Source of the DNA: CAYFPX01 sp964519895
GTDB lineage: Bacteria; Myxococcota_A; UBA796; CAJQPC01
NCBI GenBank assembly: GCA_964519895.1
Contig: CAZFLE010000023.1
Location: 11,081-75,080 of the forward strand
Length of the DNA: 64,000 bases
Direction: 5' to 3'
The notes under the pieces are model-generated. The model saw nothing but the letters and a program-made list of their open reading frames with translations, made no database searches and was not told the origin of the DNA. Made by a program: the position numbers and the translations under genes. Shown one piece after another: positions 1-8,759 of the stretch. How positions within the stretch are numbered: position 1 is the stretch's first letter; each line of letters starts with the position of its first letter.

Positions 1-773
1 TGGGGCGCCTCGTCGATGACCACGATGTCCTGGTGGCCGAACTCGGCCGCAGCGCTGGCGTCGGCCAGCTCGGACAGGGTGTACAGGCGCAGGGTGCCGT
101 AAGCCTCGCCCGGGTTGTAGACCTCGTAGGGCACGTCGGCCAGCCCGGCGATACCAAAGGGGGTGTCCCGCCAGGTGCTGGCGGCGGTCTCCTGGTTGCT
201 GGAGCCGGGCACGAAGAACAGCTCGCCCACGTCGAACCGGGGCTGGAGGTACTCCCAGGCGTTGGTCACGTCGGCCTGGGTCACGGTCGAGCTGGAGTCC
301 GCGGGGTCGTCCCAGACCGTGAAGCCGTAGTAGGGATCGCCGCCTTCGCTGCTCAGGTAGACCGCGATGGTGCCAGCGAAGAACTCGCGGGTGTCCGGGT
401 ACAGGATGAGCTGGTTGTATTCGGTGGTCGTGAGCCCGCTGAACAGGTCTGGAAAGGACGTGATCAGGAAGTCGTAGTGCAGCGAGAAGACCTGGACGTT
501 GAGCCAGGACGTGGGAATGCGGGCGCCGTCGACCGCCGGGGCCAGGTACTTGCCGACCCGGAGCTGGTCGATGCTGGAGCTGGCGATCGTGATGTCGGTA
601 AAGGTCTGGTCGCTGTCGACCACGTGCACGCAGGGCGTGTAGCCCAGGGCTTCGGCCGCCTCGCTGCAGGCGGTCTCGACCGGCAGGGTGGTCGCCGTGC
701 CGCTGTCGGTGGGCGCACCGGTGTCGGAGCCGTTGCAGGCCATCAGGAGCGCGAGCGCGGGAAGGGAGGTCAT
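1..773 (-). CDS. Exported lipoprotein, partial (C-terminus off the left edge)
   Basis: The minus-strand frame is open from the ATG at 773 to the window edge, so the 3' end is missing. The first residues, MTSLPALALLMACNGSDTG, form a very short lipoprotein signal with lipobox LMAC, so the mature protein should be lipid-anchored outside the cytoplasm. A Ser/Thr/Asp-rich linker (SDTGAPTDSGTATT) follows. The rest is rich in aromatic and acidic residues without a motif I can place securely. The last visible residues (GHQDIVVIDEAP) recall the start of a PEP-utilising swivelling domain seen in some exported myxococcal proteins, but this is only a resemblance. A GAGGG stretch 4-5 nt before the ATG is a plausible ribosome binding site. 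Confidence 0.7.
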   Translation of the reverse strand, partial: MTSLPALALLMACNGSDTGAPTDSGTATTLPVETACSEAAEALGYTPCVHVVDSDQTFTDITIASSSIDQLRVGKYLAPAVDGARIPTSWLNVQVFSLHYDFLITSFPDLFSGLTTTEYNQLILYPDTREFFAGTIAVYLSSEGGDPYYGFTVWDDPADSSSTVTQADVTNAWEYLQPRFDVGELFFVPGSSNQETAASTWRDTPFGIAGLADVPYEVYNPGEAYGTLRLYTLSELADASAAAEFGHQDIVVIDEAP

Positions 774-935
774 CGGCCCTCATGAGGTACGCCGGGGCGC
801 GGCGAGGTGTGATGGTGTCGTAGCCTGACACAAGCTGGCACACCCCGGGTGCGGGTTCCGACGCCACCCTCCGAGAGGGAGCCGGACCTCAGGACACGTT
901 GCCATGGCAAGGTCGGGCAGACCTCGGAGACACCC

Positions 936-1727
936 ATGAACCGCACTCGACAGGTCCTGGCCAGCGCCGCGCTGACCGTGGGCGTCGCGGCATCGATCGC
1001 CAGCGAGGAGCTGGATTCAACGACCTGCTACGCCGGCCACCACCCCATCGATGGCGCGACCGCGGTGCCGCTGGACACCCAGATCATCCTGGGCGTCTAC
1101 AACGTGGAGCGCTCGGACCCGGCCCACGTCCACGACAGCGTCACCGTGCGTGACGTCCACAGCGGCTACGCCATCGACATCGACGTCGCGCTGGACTTCG
1201 AGCTGGAGCAGCTGATCATCACGCCGGTAGACCCGCTGACCCCGGACCACTCCTACGAAGTCGTTGGCGTGGACTCGACGGAACAAGCCGGGCCCCATCA
1301 GCAGATCAGCGGCAGCGGGGCCTCGCACACGGCCCGCTTCAGCACCGCCTCGAACCCGCGCCCACTCGCCGTGTGGCTGGTGGACGACGGCGGCGACACG
1401 GCGACCCTGGAGCTGGTGTTGTCCCAGGCCGTCGACCACGACAGCCTGGGCGAGGACCCGGTGCTGGTCTCCGACGGCCTGCCCGAAGGCGTGAGCCTGG
1501 GGCAGGCGCAGCCTTCGGACCGGGTCGAGCACGGGCTGGCCGTCGAGGTGACGGGGGACCCGACGCTGTTGCTCGACCAGGTGGTGGGCCTGGCCGACCA
1601 CGTGCTCGCCCAGGACGGCGCCTCGTTCTCCACCCAGGAGTACCCGGTGAGCCCGACCGACGGCGGGCACTTGCTGCAGTACGGCCAGGTCTACGACTGC
1701 TTCCAGCAAGACACGGGAGGGATCTGA
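936..1727 (+). CDS. Secreted Ig-like (SbsA/Big_5-type) domain protein
   Basis: A 263-residue protein starting at the ATG at 936, chosen because a GGAG lies at 926-929; a longer upstream frame has no such site. The N-terminus MNRTRQVLASAALTVGVAAS is a normal Sec signal peptide with basic n-region. After it comes the pattern CYAGHHPIDGATAVPLDTQI..., typical of bacterial Ig-like domains that begin with a 'P.dGatgVpldt.i.v.f' strand and end with 'L.pdhsYevv'. This occupies about residues 30-135; the second half (140-263) has no recognised domain. It is one base from the next gene, so the two are almost certainly co-transcribed and may act together at the outer membrane. Function is not known. Confidence 0.7.
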   Translation: MNRTRQVLASAALTVGVAASIASEELDSTTCYAGHHPIDGATAVPLDTQIILGVYNVERSDPAHVHDSVTVRDVHSGYAIDIDVALDFELEQLIITPVDPLTPDHSYEVVGVDSTEQAGPHQQISGSGASHTARFSTASNPRPLAVWLVDDGGDTATLELVLSQAVDHDSLGEDPVLVSDGLPEGVSLGQAQPSDRVEHGLAVEVTGDPTLLLDQVVGLADHVLAQDGASFSTQEYPVSPTDGGHLLQYGQVYDCFQQDTGGI

Positions 1728-1728
1728 C

Positions 1729-2502
1729 ATGGCCCCCCTCCTCTTGTGTGCCCTGAGCACTGCCCTGGCCGCCGAACCCGCGTGGCACACCCCGGGACGC
1801 GGCGTCGCACCCCAGGATCTGAGCGTGCGGCTGAGCGAAGCGGTCGTGCCCCAGTCCTTGGAGACGTCCTACGCCTTCACCAGCCTGACCGGCGACCTGC
1901 CCTGGTTCCCCGACAAGGACTGGACCTATGTGGGCACCGCGACCCGAATCCGGGTGGGCTCCACGTGGATGTTCGTGCCCTCCGAGGAGCGCATGGGGTT
2001 CCGCCTGGGCAACATCCAGATCGAACAGTGGGTGCACGGCACGCTGACCTGGCAGCACGGCAGCCTGGAGTGGGCGGGCTTTTTGGGGAGCACCGTGGCA
2101 CTCGGCCTCGGCGACGAGACCCACGCTCTGTTCGTGCATGGCGGGGAGACCGTGCGGTCCGGCGGGCCCTACGTCGGTCTCCAGGCCACGCTGACCAGCG
2201 GCCCGCTGAGCGTCGCGGTCGAGGCGAGCCACGGCGGCAACGGCTCCCACTACGCCAGCAAGCGGTGGGTCTCGGCCCACGGCTTCTACAGCATCGGCGA
2301 CAAGTGGGCCGTGCTCGGGGGGGGCGTGCTGAGCGGCTGGATGCACCATGCCCAGGGCGGCGTCCGCTGGCGACCGAGCGCCCTGATCGAGGCCGGCCTG
2401 GGGGTCAACGTCCCCCTGATGGCCGGACCCTACGGCCCGGAGTTCGACTCGGGCGAGACCTTTTTCCTGGAGCCGATGCTCGACGTGGCGATGCGGTTCT
2501 GA
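1729..2502 (+). CDS. Predicted outer-membrane beta-barrel protein
   Basis: A 257-residue protein beginning one base after the previous stop codon. MAPLLLCALSTALAAEPAW is a signal peptide with likely cleavage after ALAA. The mature part consists of alternating hydrophobic/polar stretches separated by glycine-rich turns, lacks long hydrophobic helices, and ends in ...DVAMRF, with the terminal phenylalanine usual for BAM-inserted barrels. No family can be named from the sequence. The coupling with the preceding Ig-like protein suggests an envelope complex. Confidence 0.6.
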   Translation: MAPLLLCALSTALAAEPAWHTPGRGVAPQDLSVRLSEAVVPQSLETSYAFTSLTGDLPWFPDKDWTYVGTATRIRVGSTWMFVPSEERMGFRLGNIQIEQWVHGTLTWQHGSLEWAGFLGSTVALGLGDETHALFVHGGETVRSGGPYVGLQATLTSGPLSVAVEASHGGNGSHYASKRWVSAHGFYSIGDKWAVLGGGVLSGWMHHAQGGVRWRPSALIEAGLGVNVPLMAGPYGPEFDSGETFFLEPMLDVAMRF

Positions 2503-2536
2503 CGCATGCCGCGCCAGCGGGCTAGAGCACACTGCG

Positions 2537-3550
2537 ATGGGGTCCTCGACCGCCCAAGGCAGCACGCGCTCAGCGCTGGGGGGGTCGGCCCCGTCGTGGC
2601 CTGCGTTCGAGGAGGCGGTCCGGCGTGCCGCCTTGCCGCGCACACCGCTGGAGATCCTCCAGATCAACCTGGGCAAGCGCTGCAACCAGGCCTGCAGCCA
2701 CTGCCACGTCGACGCGGGCCCCAAGCGCACCGAGGCGATGTCCTCCCAGACCATCGACCGGCTGCTCGCGCTGCTCGCGGACGCACCCGGCGTGCACACC
2801 GTCGACATCACCGGGGGCGCCCCCGAGCTGCACCCGGAGTTTCGTCGGCTGGTCACCCAGGCTCGCGCACTGGACCGCCGGGTGATCGACCGGTGCAACC
2901 TCACCGTGCTGTCCGAGCCCCACCAACAGGACACTGCGGCCTTCCTGGCCGACCAGGGGGTCGACGTGGTCGCGTCGCTGCCCTGCTACACCCGCGACAA
3001 CGTGGACAAGCAGCGGGGCCACGGGGTCTTCGGACGCAGCATCGACGGGCTGCTCTCTCTCAACGCGCTCGGCTACGGCCGCCCGGGCTCGGGACTGGTC
3101 CTGGACCTGGTCTACAACCCCGGCGGCGCCTTCCTGCCGCCGGCCCAGGCCGGCCTTCAGGACGACTATGCGCGGATCCTGAAGGCCGACTTCGGCATCG
3201 TGTTCAACCGGCTGTTCACCATCACGAACATGCCGATCAAGCGCTGGGCCGACCAGCTGCGGCGCCAGGGCCGCCTGGCCGAGTACATGGACCTGTTGGT
3301 CGGGGCCTTCAATCCCGCGGCCGCGGCGGGGGTCATGTGTCGGAACACCCTGTCCGTGGGCTTCGACGGCCAGCTGTATGACTGCGACTTCAACCAGATG
3401 CTCGAGATCGGGCTGGGCTGGGGGGTCCGCCGGGTCTCGGACCTGACGGAGCTGGCGTCGGTGGACCGGGTGCCGATCGCCTTCGACGACCACTGTTATG
3501 GCTGCACGGCCGGCGCTGGCTCCAGCTGCGGCGGCGCACTGGCCGACTGA
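2537..3550 (+). CDS. arsS: Arsenosugar biosynthesis radical SAM protein ArsS
   Basis: A 337-residue radical SAM enzyme. The [4Fe-4S] motif CNQACSHC is at residues 49-56 (CxxxCxxC) and is followed by the HVDAGP segment and the GGAPEL loop typical of ArsS. The C-terminal region carries the cysteine-rich tail CYGCTAGAGSSCGG that marks this family (DUF3641-like). ArsS is proposed to couple the 5'-deoxyadenosyl group of SAM to methylated arsenic, the first committed step to arsenosugars. Length matches the family (about 320-340 residues). The adjacent downstream methyltransferase, 15 bases away, is the usual ArsM-like partner. No strong ribosome binding site is visible; a TAGAGC element 8 bases before the ATG hints at a near-leaderless transcript. 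Confidence 0.88.
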   Translation: MGSSTAQGSTRSALGGSAPSWPAFEEAVRRAALPRTPLEILQINLGKRCNQACSHCHVDAGPKRTEAMSSQTIDRLLALLADAPGVHTVDITGGAPELHPEFRRLVTQARALDRRVIDRCNLTVLSEPHQQDTAAFLADQGVDVVASLPCYTRDNVDKQRGHGVFGRSIDGLLSLNALGYGRPGSGLVLDLVYNPGGAFLPPAQAGLQDDYARILKADFGIVFNRLFTITNMPIKRWADQLRRQGRLAEYMDLLVGAFNPAAAAGVMCRNTLSVGFDGQLYDCDFNQMLEIGLGWGVRRVSDLTELASVDRVPIAFDDHCYGCTAGAGSSCGGALAD

Positions 3551-3565
3551 ACCACGGAGCGAGAG

Positions 3566-4606
3566 ATGAACGTCGAGGAGGCGGTGCGAAGCCGCTACAG
3601 CGCCGCCAGCCAAACCGTCGAGGACGCCTTGTGCTGCCCGGTCGACTACGACCCCCGCTACCTCGCGATCATCCCCGACGAGGTGATCGCCCGGGACTAT
3701 GGCTGCGGGGATCCCAGCCGGCACCTGCGGCCCGGCGAGACGGTGCTGGACCTGGGCAGCGGCGGCGGCAAGATCTGCTTCATCGCCGCCCAGGTGGTCG
3801 GCCCCCAGGGCCGGGTCATCGGCGTGGACACCAACGACGAGATGCTGGCCCTGGCCCGCAGCAGCCAGGCTCATGTGGCCGAGCGGCTGGGCTACGACAA
3901 CGTCGAGTTCCGCCGCGGCCAGATCCAGGACATGGCCGACGTGGTCGACTCCGACAGCGTCGACGTGGTGGTGAGCAACTGCGTGCTGAACCTGGTGGCC
4001 CAGGAAGACAAGGCCGCGCTCTTCGACGAGATCTTCCGGGTGCTGAAGCGCGGCGGTCGGGCTGTCATCAGCGACATCGTGAGCGACGAGGTCTGCCCCC
4101 CCGAGCTCCGCCAGGACCCGACCCTGTGGTCCGGCTGCGTGTCGGGCGCCTTCCAGGAGACCTACTTCCTGAGGGCGTTCGAGGCCGCGGGGTTCTACGG
4201 CATCCGCATCCTGGTCCGCGACGAGCAGCCCTGGCGCACGGTCGAGGGCATCGAGTTCCGCTCGGTGACGGTCGAGGCCTTCAAGGGCAAGCAGGGGCCG
4301 TGTTTCGAGCACAAGCAGGCCGTGATCTACAAGGGCCCCTTCTCGTCCATCGCCGACGACGACGGCCACACCTACCCGCGGGGGGAGCGGGTGGCGGTGT
4401 GCAGGAAGACCTTTGAGCTCTTGACCCAGGCGCCCTATGCGGAACACTTCATCGGCATCGAGCCGCGGGTTCCGATCGCGGCAGAAGATGCGGAGCTCTT
4501 TCCGTGCACCGAGGGGGTGCTGCGACGGCACCCGCGGGCGACCAAGGGCGACGGATATGCGCTGACCACGGATGCTGCGGAGTGTGGGCCGGAGGGGTGC
4601 TGCTGA
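3566..4606 (+). CDS. arsM: Arsenite S-adenosylmethionine methyltransferase-like protein (ArsM)
   Basis: A 346-residue class I methyltransferase. SAM motif I is VLDLGSGGG (about residues 60-68). Three cysteines lie where ArsM proteins bind As(III): Cys47 in DYGCGD, Cys139 in SNCVLNL and Cys191 in SGCVSGA; there is an additional CC pair at 23-24 and the protein ends in GPEGCC, a cysteine tail frequent in ArsM. It should methylate trivalent arsenic, providing the substrate for ArsS just upstream. A GGAG/GAGAG ribosome binding site precedes the ATG. The C-terminal half (after about residue 200) is longer than in minimal ArsM and has no motif I recognise. No arsR or other ars gene is adjacent, so regulation is unclear. 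Confidence 0.8.
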   Translation: MNVEEAVRSRYSAASQTVEDALCCPVDYDPRYLAIIPDEVIARDYGCGDPSRHLRPGETVLDLGSGGGKICFIAAQVVGPQGRVIGVDTNDEMLALARSSQAHVAERLGYDNVEFRRGQIQDMADVVDSDSVDVVVSNCVLNLVAQEDKAALFDEIFRVLKRGGRAVISDIVSDEVCPPELRQDPTLWSGCVSGAFQETYFLRAFEAAGFYGIRILVRDEQPWRTVEGIEFRSVTVEAFKGKQGPCFEHKQAVIYKGPFSSIADDDGHTYPRGERVAVCRKTFELLTQAPYAEHFIGIEPRVPIAAEDAELFPCTEGVLRRHPRATKGDGYALTTDAAECGPEGCC

Positions 4607-4620
4607 GGGGTGGGGATTCC

Positions 4621-4695
4621 GACTGTCCCAATTCCGGACACTCAGCCCCCCTCGACCCCCCCAAGGCACCCGAGTGACCGCTTTCCGGACACTCA
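4621..4695. repeat. 75-bp intergenic repeat, copy 1 (two imperfect palindromes)
   Basis: This 75-base stretch matches 17189-17263 at 66 of 75 positions without gaps; the last 25 bases and a 20-base central block are identical. Each end carries an imperfect palindrome of the type GAGTGACCGnnTTCCGGACACTC, and a C-rich linker joins them. The right palindrome ends in TCA, which is the TGA stop of the minus-strand kinase gene. The element lies between two convergent genes and may act as a bidirectional terminator or be a REP-like element. Confidence 0.8.
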
Positions 4696-7600
4696 CCCGG
4701 CGCCGTCCTGGCCTTCGAGGGGGTGATGCCGCGCCAGCCACGCGAGCAACGCCCGGGCTGTCTCCGCCCGGTCGGGGGTCGCGGCGTGTGCGACCGCGGC
4801 CTGGGCGCAGCGGTAGACGTCCCGCTCCATCAGACCGGTCTCCTCGATCAGGCCCTTGAGCTGCGCGACACCCGCGTCCAGCTCGGCGTCTGGATCCGCC
4901 GCCAGACCGGGCAGGGCCACCGACGCCGCGAACACCCGCATGTCCTGGCGACCCAGCGCCACCAGCTCCCGGTCCAGGGTGCGAGCCCCCGCCAGGGCTG
5001 CCGCCACGTCCCCCCGAGCGATCTGCACCATGCCCAGGTTCAGGGCAGCGACGATCGCCCGACCCCCGCCAAAGGCCCGCCAGAGCTCCATGGCCTCCCG
5101 GTAGCGCCGCTCCGCGACGTCCAGGGAGCCTCGGGCCCGGGCCACCTCGGCCAGCCCGTTCAGGATGCCCGCCAGCTTCGATGCCAGCCCCGAGCGTTCG
5201 GCCAGGGCCAGCCCGCGCAGATAGATGCCCTCTGCCTCGGCGCTCTGTTGGGGCCACAGCTGGCCCAGGACCACGCACACCGACGACGCATTGGCGTGCT
5301 CCCCCAGCTCCACGAACAGGGCCTCGGCCTCCAACAGGTCCGCCCGCGCCTCGGCCCAGCGGGCCTGCCGCATCCGCACCAGGCCCCGGGACTCCCGACA
5401 GTTGGCGAGGTTGCCAGGCGACGGATCCAACCGCTCCGCCCGGGCGAGCAGCTGCTCGGCGCGGCCCAGGTCGCCCCGACTCCGAGCTTCCGTGGCCGCG
5501 CACCGGTCCGCCAGCGCTCGCGCCCCGTCGGTGTCCGCCAGCTCGGCGTAGCGCCTGGCCGCCAGGGCCCCTGCGGTCGTGTCGTACCGCGCGTTCGCCA
5601 GGTGGAGCCGGGCCAATGCTTCCTCGGCGCTCGGGCCCAGGCCCCCCACGTCGCTGGCGAAGCTGGCCCGCGCCAGCAGCGCCACCGCGTCGTCCTGCCA
5701 GCCGGTGTTGGCCACGGTCGCTGCGCGCAGGACCAGCGCCAGCCGCGCCTCTTCCCAGCGGCCGAGCGCCAGCAGGTGCTCCCCCAGCTCGCGGCCGACC
5801 TTGGACGACGGCAGGGCCTGGAGCGCGGCGGCGCAGGCGGCATGGAGCGCCGGCATGGCCTGGGCCTCTCGCGCCTGGCGCAACAGGCTCTCCCGCAGGC
5901 CCGGGGCCACGAAGCGCGCCGCTCGCGTGCCCCGCATGAGTCCAGCGCGTCGGGCTGTCTCGAGGGCGGCGTCCGGCGCCCCCAGCTCCGCGGCCTCACA
6001 GGCCCGCTGCCAGGTCCGGAGCCCGAAGCCGCCGCCAAGCGCAGCAGCCAGCCTCAGGCACTGCCGCTCCGGCGCGGTGAAGGTGCTCTCCAGCCGCCCC
6101 AGCCAGGCATCGTGAAGGTGATCGGGCATGCGCAACTCGGCCCCGTGGCGGACCTCGTAGCCCCGAGGACCCAGGACCAACTGCTCCTGGTGCACCCACT
6201 GGGCGAGCAGCTGCACCATGTACTGGGGGTTGCCGCCGCTGGCTTCGATCAGGCCCTGCTTGAGGCTGTCCGCCAGGGGCAAGAGATCGTCCACCAGGGC
6301 CTCGGACTCCTGCTCGCTCAGCGCTTGGAGCGTCACCAGCTCGGCGCCCTCGGGCCGGTTCTCCTCGCTGAGCCCAGTGGTGACCAGCACCACGGCCCGA
6401 GGCAGGCGCAGTGCCCGCTCGACCAGCTCCTCCAGCCCGTGGGCCTGGTCCAGCTCCACCACGACCGGTCCCTGGCGGCTGGCATCGACCAGCCGGGCCA
6501 CGTCCTGGTCCAGGCCCGCGTCCTGGGACAGGTCCGCGTCGTTCAAGGTCGTGGCGACAGCCAGCTCGCGCACCCGCTCGCTGAACCAGGTCACGAGCCG
6601 ACTCTTGCCCACGCCGTCAGCGCCGACCACGTGGATCGCCTGGGCCTGTCCGTCACCGACGGCCCGCTGCAGCGCGGCCCACAGCCGATCACGCTCGCGC
6701 TCCCGGCCCACCAGAGGCGGGCGCCGCCAGGCGAAGAGCTCGGGACCACTGCCCCGCTCCACGGCGGGGGGCGATCCGCCGGCTCGCCAGTCCGTCTCCA
6801 GACCCCGGAGAGGCCGGTCGCTGCGCGGCGCCGAACGGCCCACCAAAGCGTGGGGCGCTGGGATGTCGAGCCCGGTGGTCCAGGTCAGCGACGCCCCAGC
6901 CGGCCTGGCGGGCGCCGCCGAGATGCCGGTCGAGACCGCCGGACCCAGCGCTTCGAGCCCCTCGGCAGCCACCGCTGGGTGGTGACAGCGACCCTCGGGG
7001 TCCCGAGCCAGCATCCACCCCAGCCAGGCCTCGAGTCCAGCCGGCACTGCCACGATGGGCTGGAAGGGCCGCCGATCCCCCCGCAGGTGAGCACTCAAGA
7101 CCTCGCGCACGGCGCCGCCCGGACAAGGCGGCACACCGGTCACCATCTCCCAGACCGTGCACCCCAGCGCATACAGGTCCGTCCAGGGACCCAGGGCCCC
7201 GAGCCCCGGCTGGATCTGCTCCGGCGCCATGTAGGCGGGGGTACCCGCCAGCTTGCGACCGGTCACGGGACCCGCCGCCCGGGCGATGCCGAAGTCCGCG
7301 AGCACCAGCCGCCCCTGGTGAAGCAGCAGGTTGTTGGGCTTGAGGTCCAGGTGGACCAGGCCCCGGGCGTGGGCGTGGGCCAGGGCCTCCAAGAGCTGGA
7401 GCAGCAGGGGCTCCAGCGCGGTCCAGGCCATCTGCCCCACCCGTTCCGCCAGGCTGCCCTGGTCGGCCAGGGCCATCGCCACGAAGCGGGTGTCCGGCGC
7501 CAGCTCCCCCATCACCTGGGCCGCGAGCCCCACCGGCCCGTGGTCGAAGACCCGTACCACGTGAGGGTGGTCCAGCCCGGCGATGGTCCGGACCTCGCTG

Positions 7601-8727
7601 TCCAGCAGCCACGTCTGGGGAATGTCGAGGAGCTTCACCGCTGCATCCCGACCCGTGGGCAGGTGCCGGGCCCGGTAGACGGTCCCGGTCCCGCCTGCCC
7701 CCAGAGTGCCGAGGAGCTCGAAGCGCCCCACCACGAGGGGCGCTCCTCGGGCGGCGAGCGCCCGGAGCGCCTGGGTCGTCCCTGCCGCCTGGGGTGCGTC
7801 CAGGGCCCGCCACCACGCGAGGGCCACCGCCCGACAGCGCACCGCCCGTGCCAGCTCGCCCTGGGCCTGGGCCAGCTCGGCGACCCGATCCAGTGCCCGG
7901 GCCAGATCGGGCTCCAGCAGCCGGTGGCGGCCCGTCAGCCACCGCATGCGAGCGAACGCAGCGTCGAAGGCCGGCGGCGTCCCGAGCAACAGCGGCAGCG
8001 ACAGACCGAGCACACAGGCCTCGCCGACCCCCTCGGAGCGCCCGTAGTGGTCCCGCGGCTCCTCCAGCGCAGCGGCGAGGCCACCGAGATCGCCCCGCTG
8101 CAGCGCGATCAGGGCCAGGTTCAGGGCGATGAGGGCTCGCCGCGCCGGGCGGGGGTCGTCCCGCAGCGCCAGGCGGTACCAGCGCTCGGCCTGGTCCAGC
8201 CGCCCCTGGCCCCGGTGCAGCTCTCCGAGGGCGTTCTGGATGCGGACGCGCGGGTCGGCGGCCAGCAGTTCGAGGCCTTCCTCGACGCCCTCCAGGTGCC
8301 GCTCCGCGTCCTGGGTGCGCCCGGCAGCCACCAGCTGTTCGACGTGCTGGGCCAGCGCATTGCCCCGCTCGAAGGAGGACTCCGCCAGCGCGAGGGCTCG
8401 GCCGGACGCCACCAGGGCGTCCCCGAGCCGGCCGAGTCGGGCGGCCGCTGTGCTCTGCAGGACCCGGGTCCGATGCTCCTGCTCCCCGGTCAGCCCAGCC
8501 TGCATCAACACCACGTCCGCGTGGACCAGGCAGCCCGCCGAGTCCCCCAGATCCGTCAGCACGCCGGCCAGCTGCAGCCGCGTGTCGACCCGCTCGTCGT
8601 GGGACCCCGTGGCCTCCACCTTGGGCAGCGCCGCCGCGAGCAGCTCCCGGGCCAGGCCCAGCTGCCCCCCTTCGGCCAGGGCACGGGCGCGGAGCACGGT
8701 GTCTGAGGGGTCGCTCGAAGCCGGCAC
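4693..8727 (-). CDS. Soluble Ser/Thr kinase with N-terminal TPRs, AAA ATPase and C-terminal TPRs
   Basis: A 1344-residue signalling protein. Residues 1-320 are TPR-like helices, which is unusual because most bacterial kinases of this type begin with the kinase domain. The kinase domain spans about 335-590: glycine loop GTLGAGGTGTVY, Lys365, catalytic HLDLKPNN (459-466), DFG 478-480 and APE 501-503. The HRD arginine is leucine, so it is a non-RD kinase, but all catalytic residues are present. An AAA_16-type ATPase follows, with PLVGRERE and Walker A GADGVGKS (702-709), then alpha-helical TPR repeats to the end. There is no membrane segment. The GTG start at 8727 has TAGAAT exactly six bases upstream, suggesting a leaderless mRNA. 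Its stop codon lies in the 75-bp repeat. Confidence 0.85.
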   Translation of the reverse strand: MPASSDPSDTVLRARALAEGGQLGLARELLAAALPKVEATGSHDERVDTRLQLAGVLTDLGDSAGCLVHADVVLMQAGLTGEQEHRTRVLQSTAAARLGRLGDALVASGRALALAESSFERGNALAQHVEQLVAAGRTQDAERHLEGVEEGLELLAADPRVRIQNALGELHRGQGRLDQAERWYRLALRDDPRPARRALIALNLALIALQRGDLGGLAAALEEPRDHYGRSEGVGEACVLGLSLPLLLGTPPAFDAAFARMRWLTGRHRLLEPDLARALDRVAELAQAQGELARAVRCRAVALAWWRALDAPQAAGTTQALRALAARGAPLVVGRFELLGTLGAGGTGTVYRARHLPTGRDAAVKLLDIPQTWLLDSEVRTIAGLDHPHVVRVFDHGPVGLAAQVMGELAPDTRFVAMALADQGSLAERVGQMAWTALEPLLLQLLEALAHAHARGLVHLDLKPNNLLLHQGRLVLADFGIARAAGPVTGRKLAGTPAYMAPEQIQPGLGALGPWTDLYALGCTVWEMVTGVPPCPGGAVREVLSAHLRGDRRPFQPIVAVPAGLEAWLGWMLARDPEGRCHHPAVAAEGLEALGPAVSTGISAAPARPAGASLTWTTGLDIPAPHALVGRSAPRSDRPLRGLETDWRAGGSPPAVERGSGPELFAWRRPPLVGRERERDRLWAALQRAVGDGQAQAIHVVGADGVGKSRLVTWFSERVRELAVATTLNDADLSQDAGLDQDVARLVDASRQGPVVVELDQAHGLEELVERALRLPRAVVLVTTGLSEENRPEGAELVTLQALSEQESEALVDDLLPLADSLKQGLIEASGGNPQYMVQLLAQWVHQEQLVLGPRGYEVRHGAELRMPDHLHDAWLGRLESTFTAPERQCLRLAAALGGGFGLRTWQRACEAAELGAPDAALETARRAGLMRGTRAARFVAPGLRESLLRQAREAQAMPALHAACAAALQALPSSKVGRELGEHLLALGRWEEARLALVLRAATVANTGWQDDAVALLARASFASDVGGLGPSAEEALARLHLANARYDTTAGALAARRYAELADTDGARALADRCAATEARSRGDLGRAEQLLARAERLDPSPGNLANCRESRGLVRMRQARWAEARADLLEAEALFVELGEHANASSVCVVLGQLWPQQSAEAEGIYLRGLALAERSGLASKLAGILNGLAEVARARGSLDVAERRYREAMELWRAFGGGRAIVAALNLGMVQIARGDVAAALAGARTLDRELVALGRQDMRVFAASVALPGLAADPDAELDAGVAQLKGLIEETGLMERDVYRCAQAAVAHAATPDRAETARALLAWLARHHPLEGQDGAG

Positions 8728-8733
8728 CCCCTG

Positions 8734-8753
8734 ATTCTATGCCGCGATAGACG
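8734..8753. promoter_or_regulatory. Divergent -10 elements in a 32-bp intergenic region
   Basis: The kinase gene (GTG at 8727, minus) and the halogenase-like gene (ATG at 8760, plus) diverge with only 32 bases between start codons. On the minus strand TAGAAT (8734-8739) lies six bases before GTG; on the plus strand TAGACG (8748-8753) lies six bases before ATG. This spacing places transcription start at or next to the start codon for both. No ribosome binding site fits in the gap. The -35 elements would have to lie in or near the opposing gene. Confidence 0.5.
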
Positions 8754-8759
8754 TGCCCC

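Noticed and set aside
2570..5503. A 977-codon minus-strand frame across arsS, arsM and the repeat
   Set aside because: It runs antisense through two well-supported enzymes and its sequence is low-complexity.
4723..8706. A 1327-codon open frame on the plus strand opposite the kinase gene
   Set aside because: It mirrors the third-codon GC bias of the minus-strand gene, has no recognisable domain and a composition rich in Arg, Gly, Gln, Pro and His typical of antisense frames.
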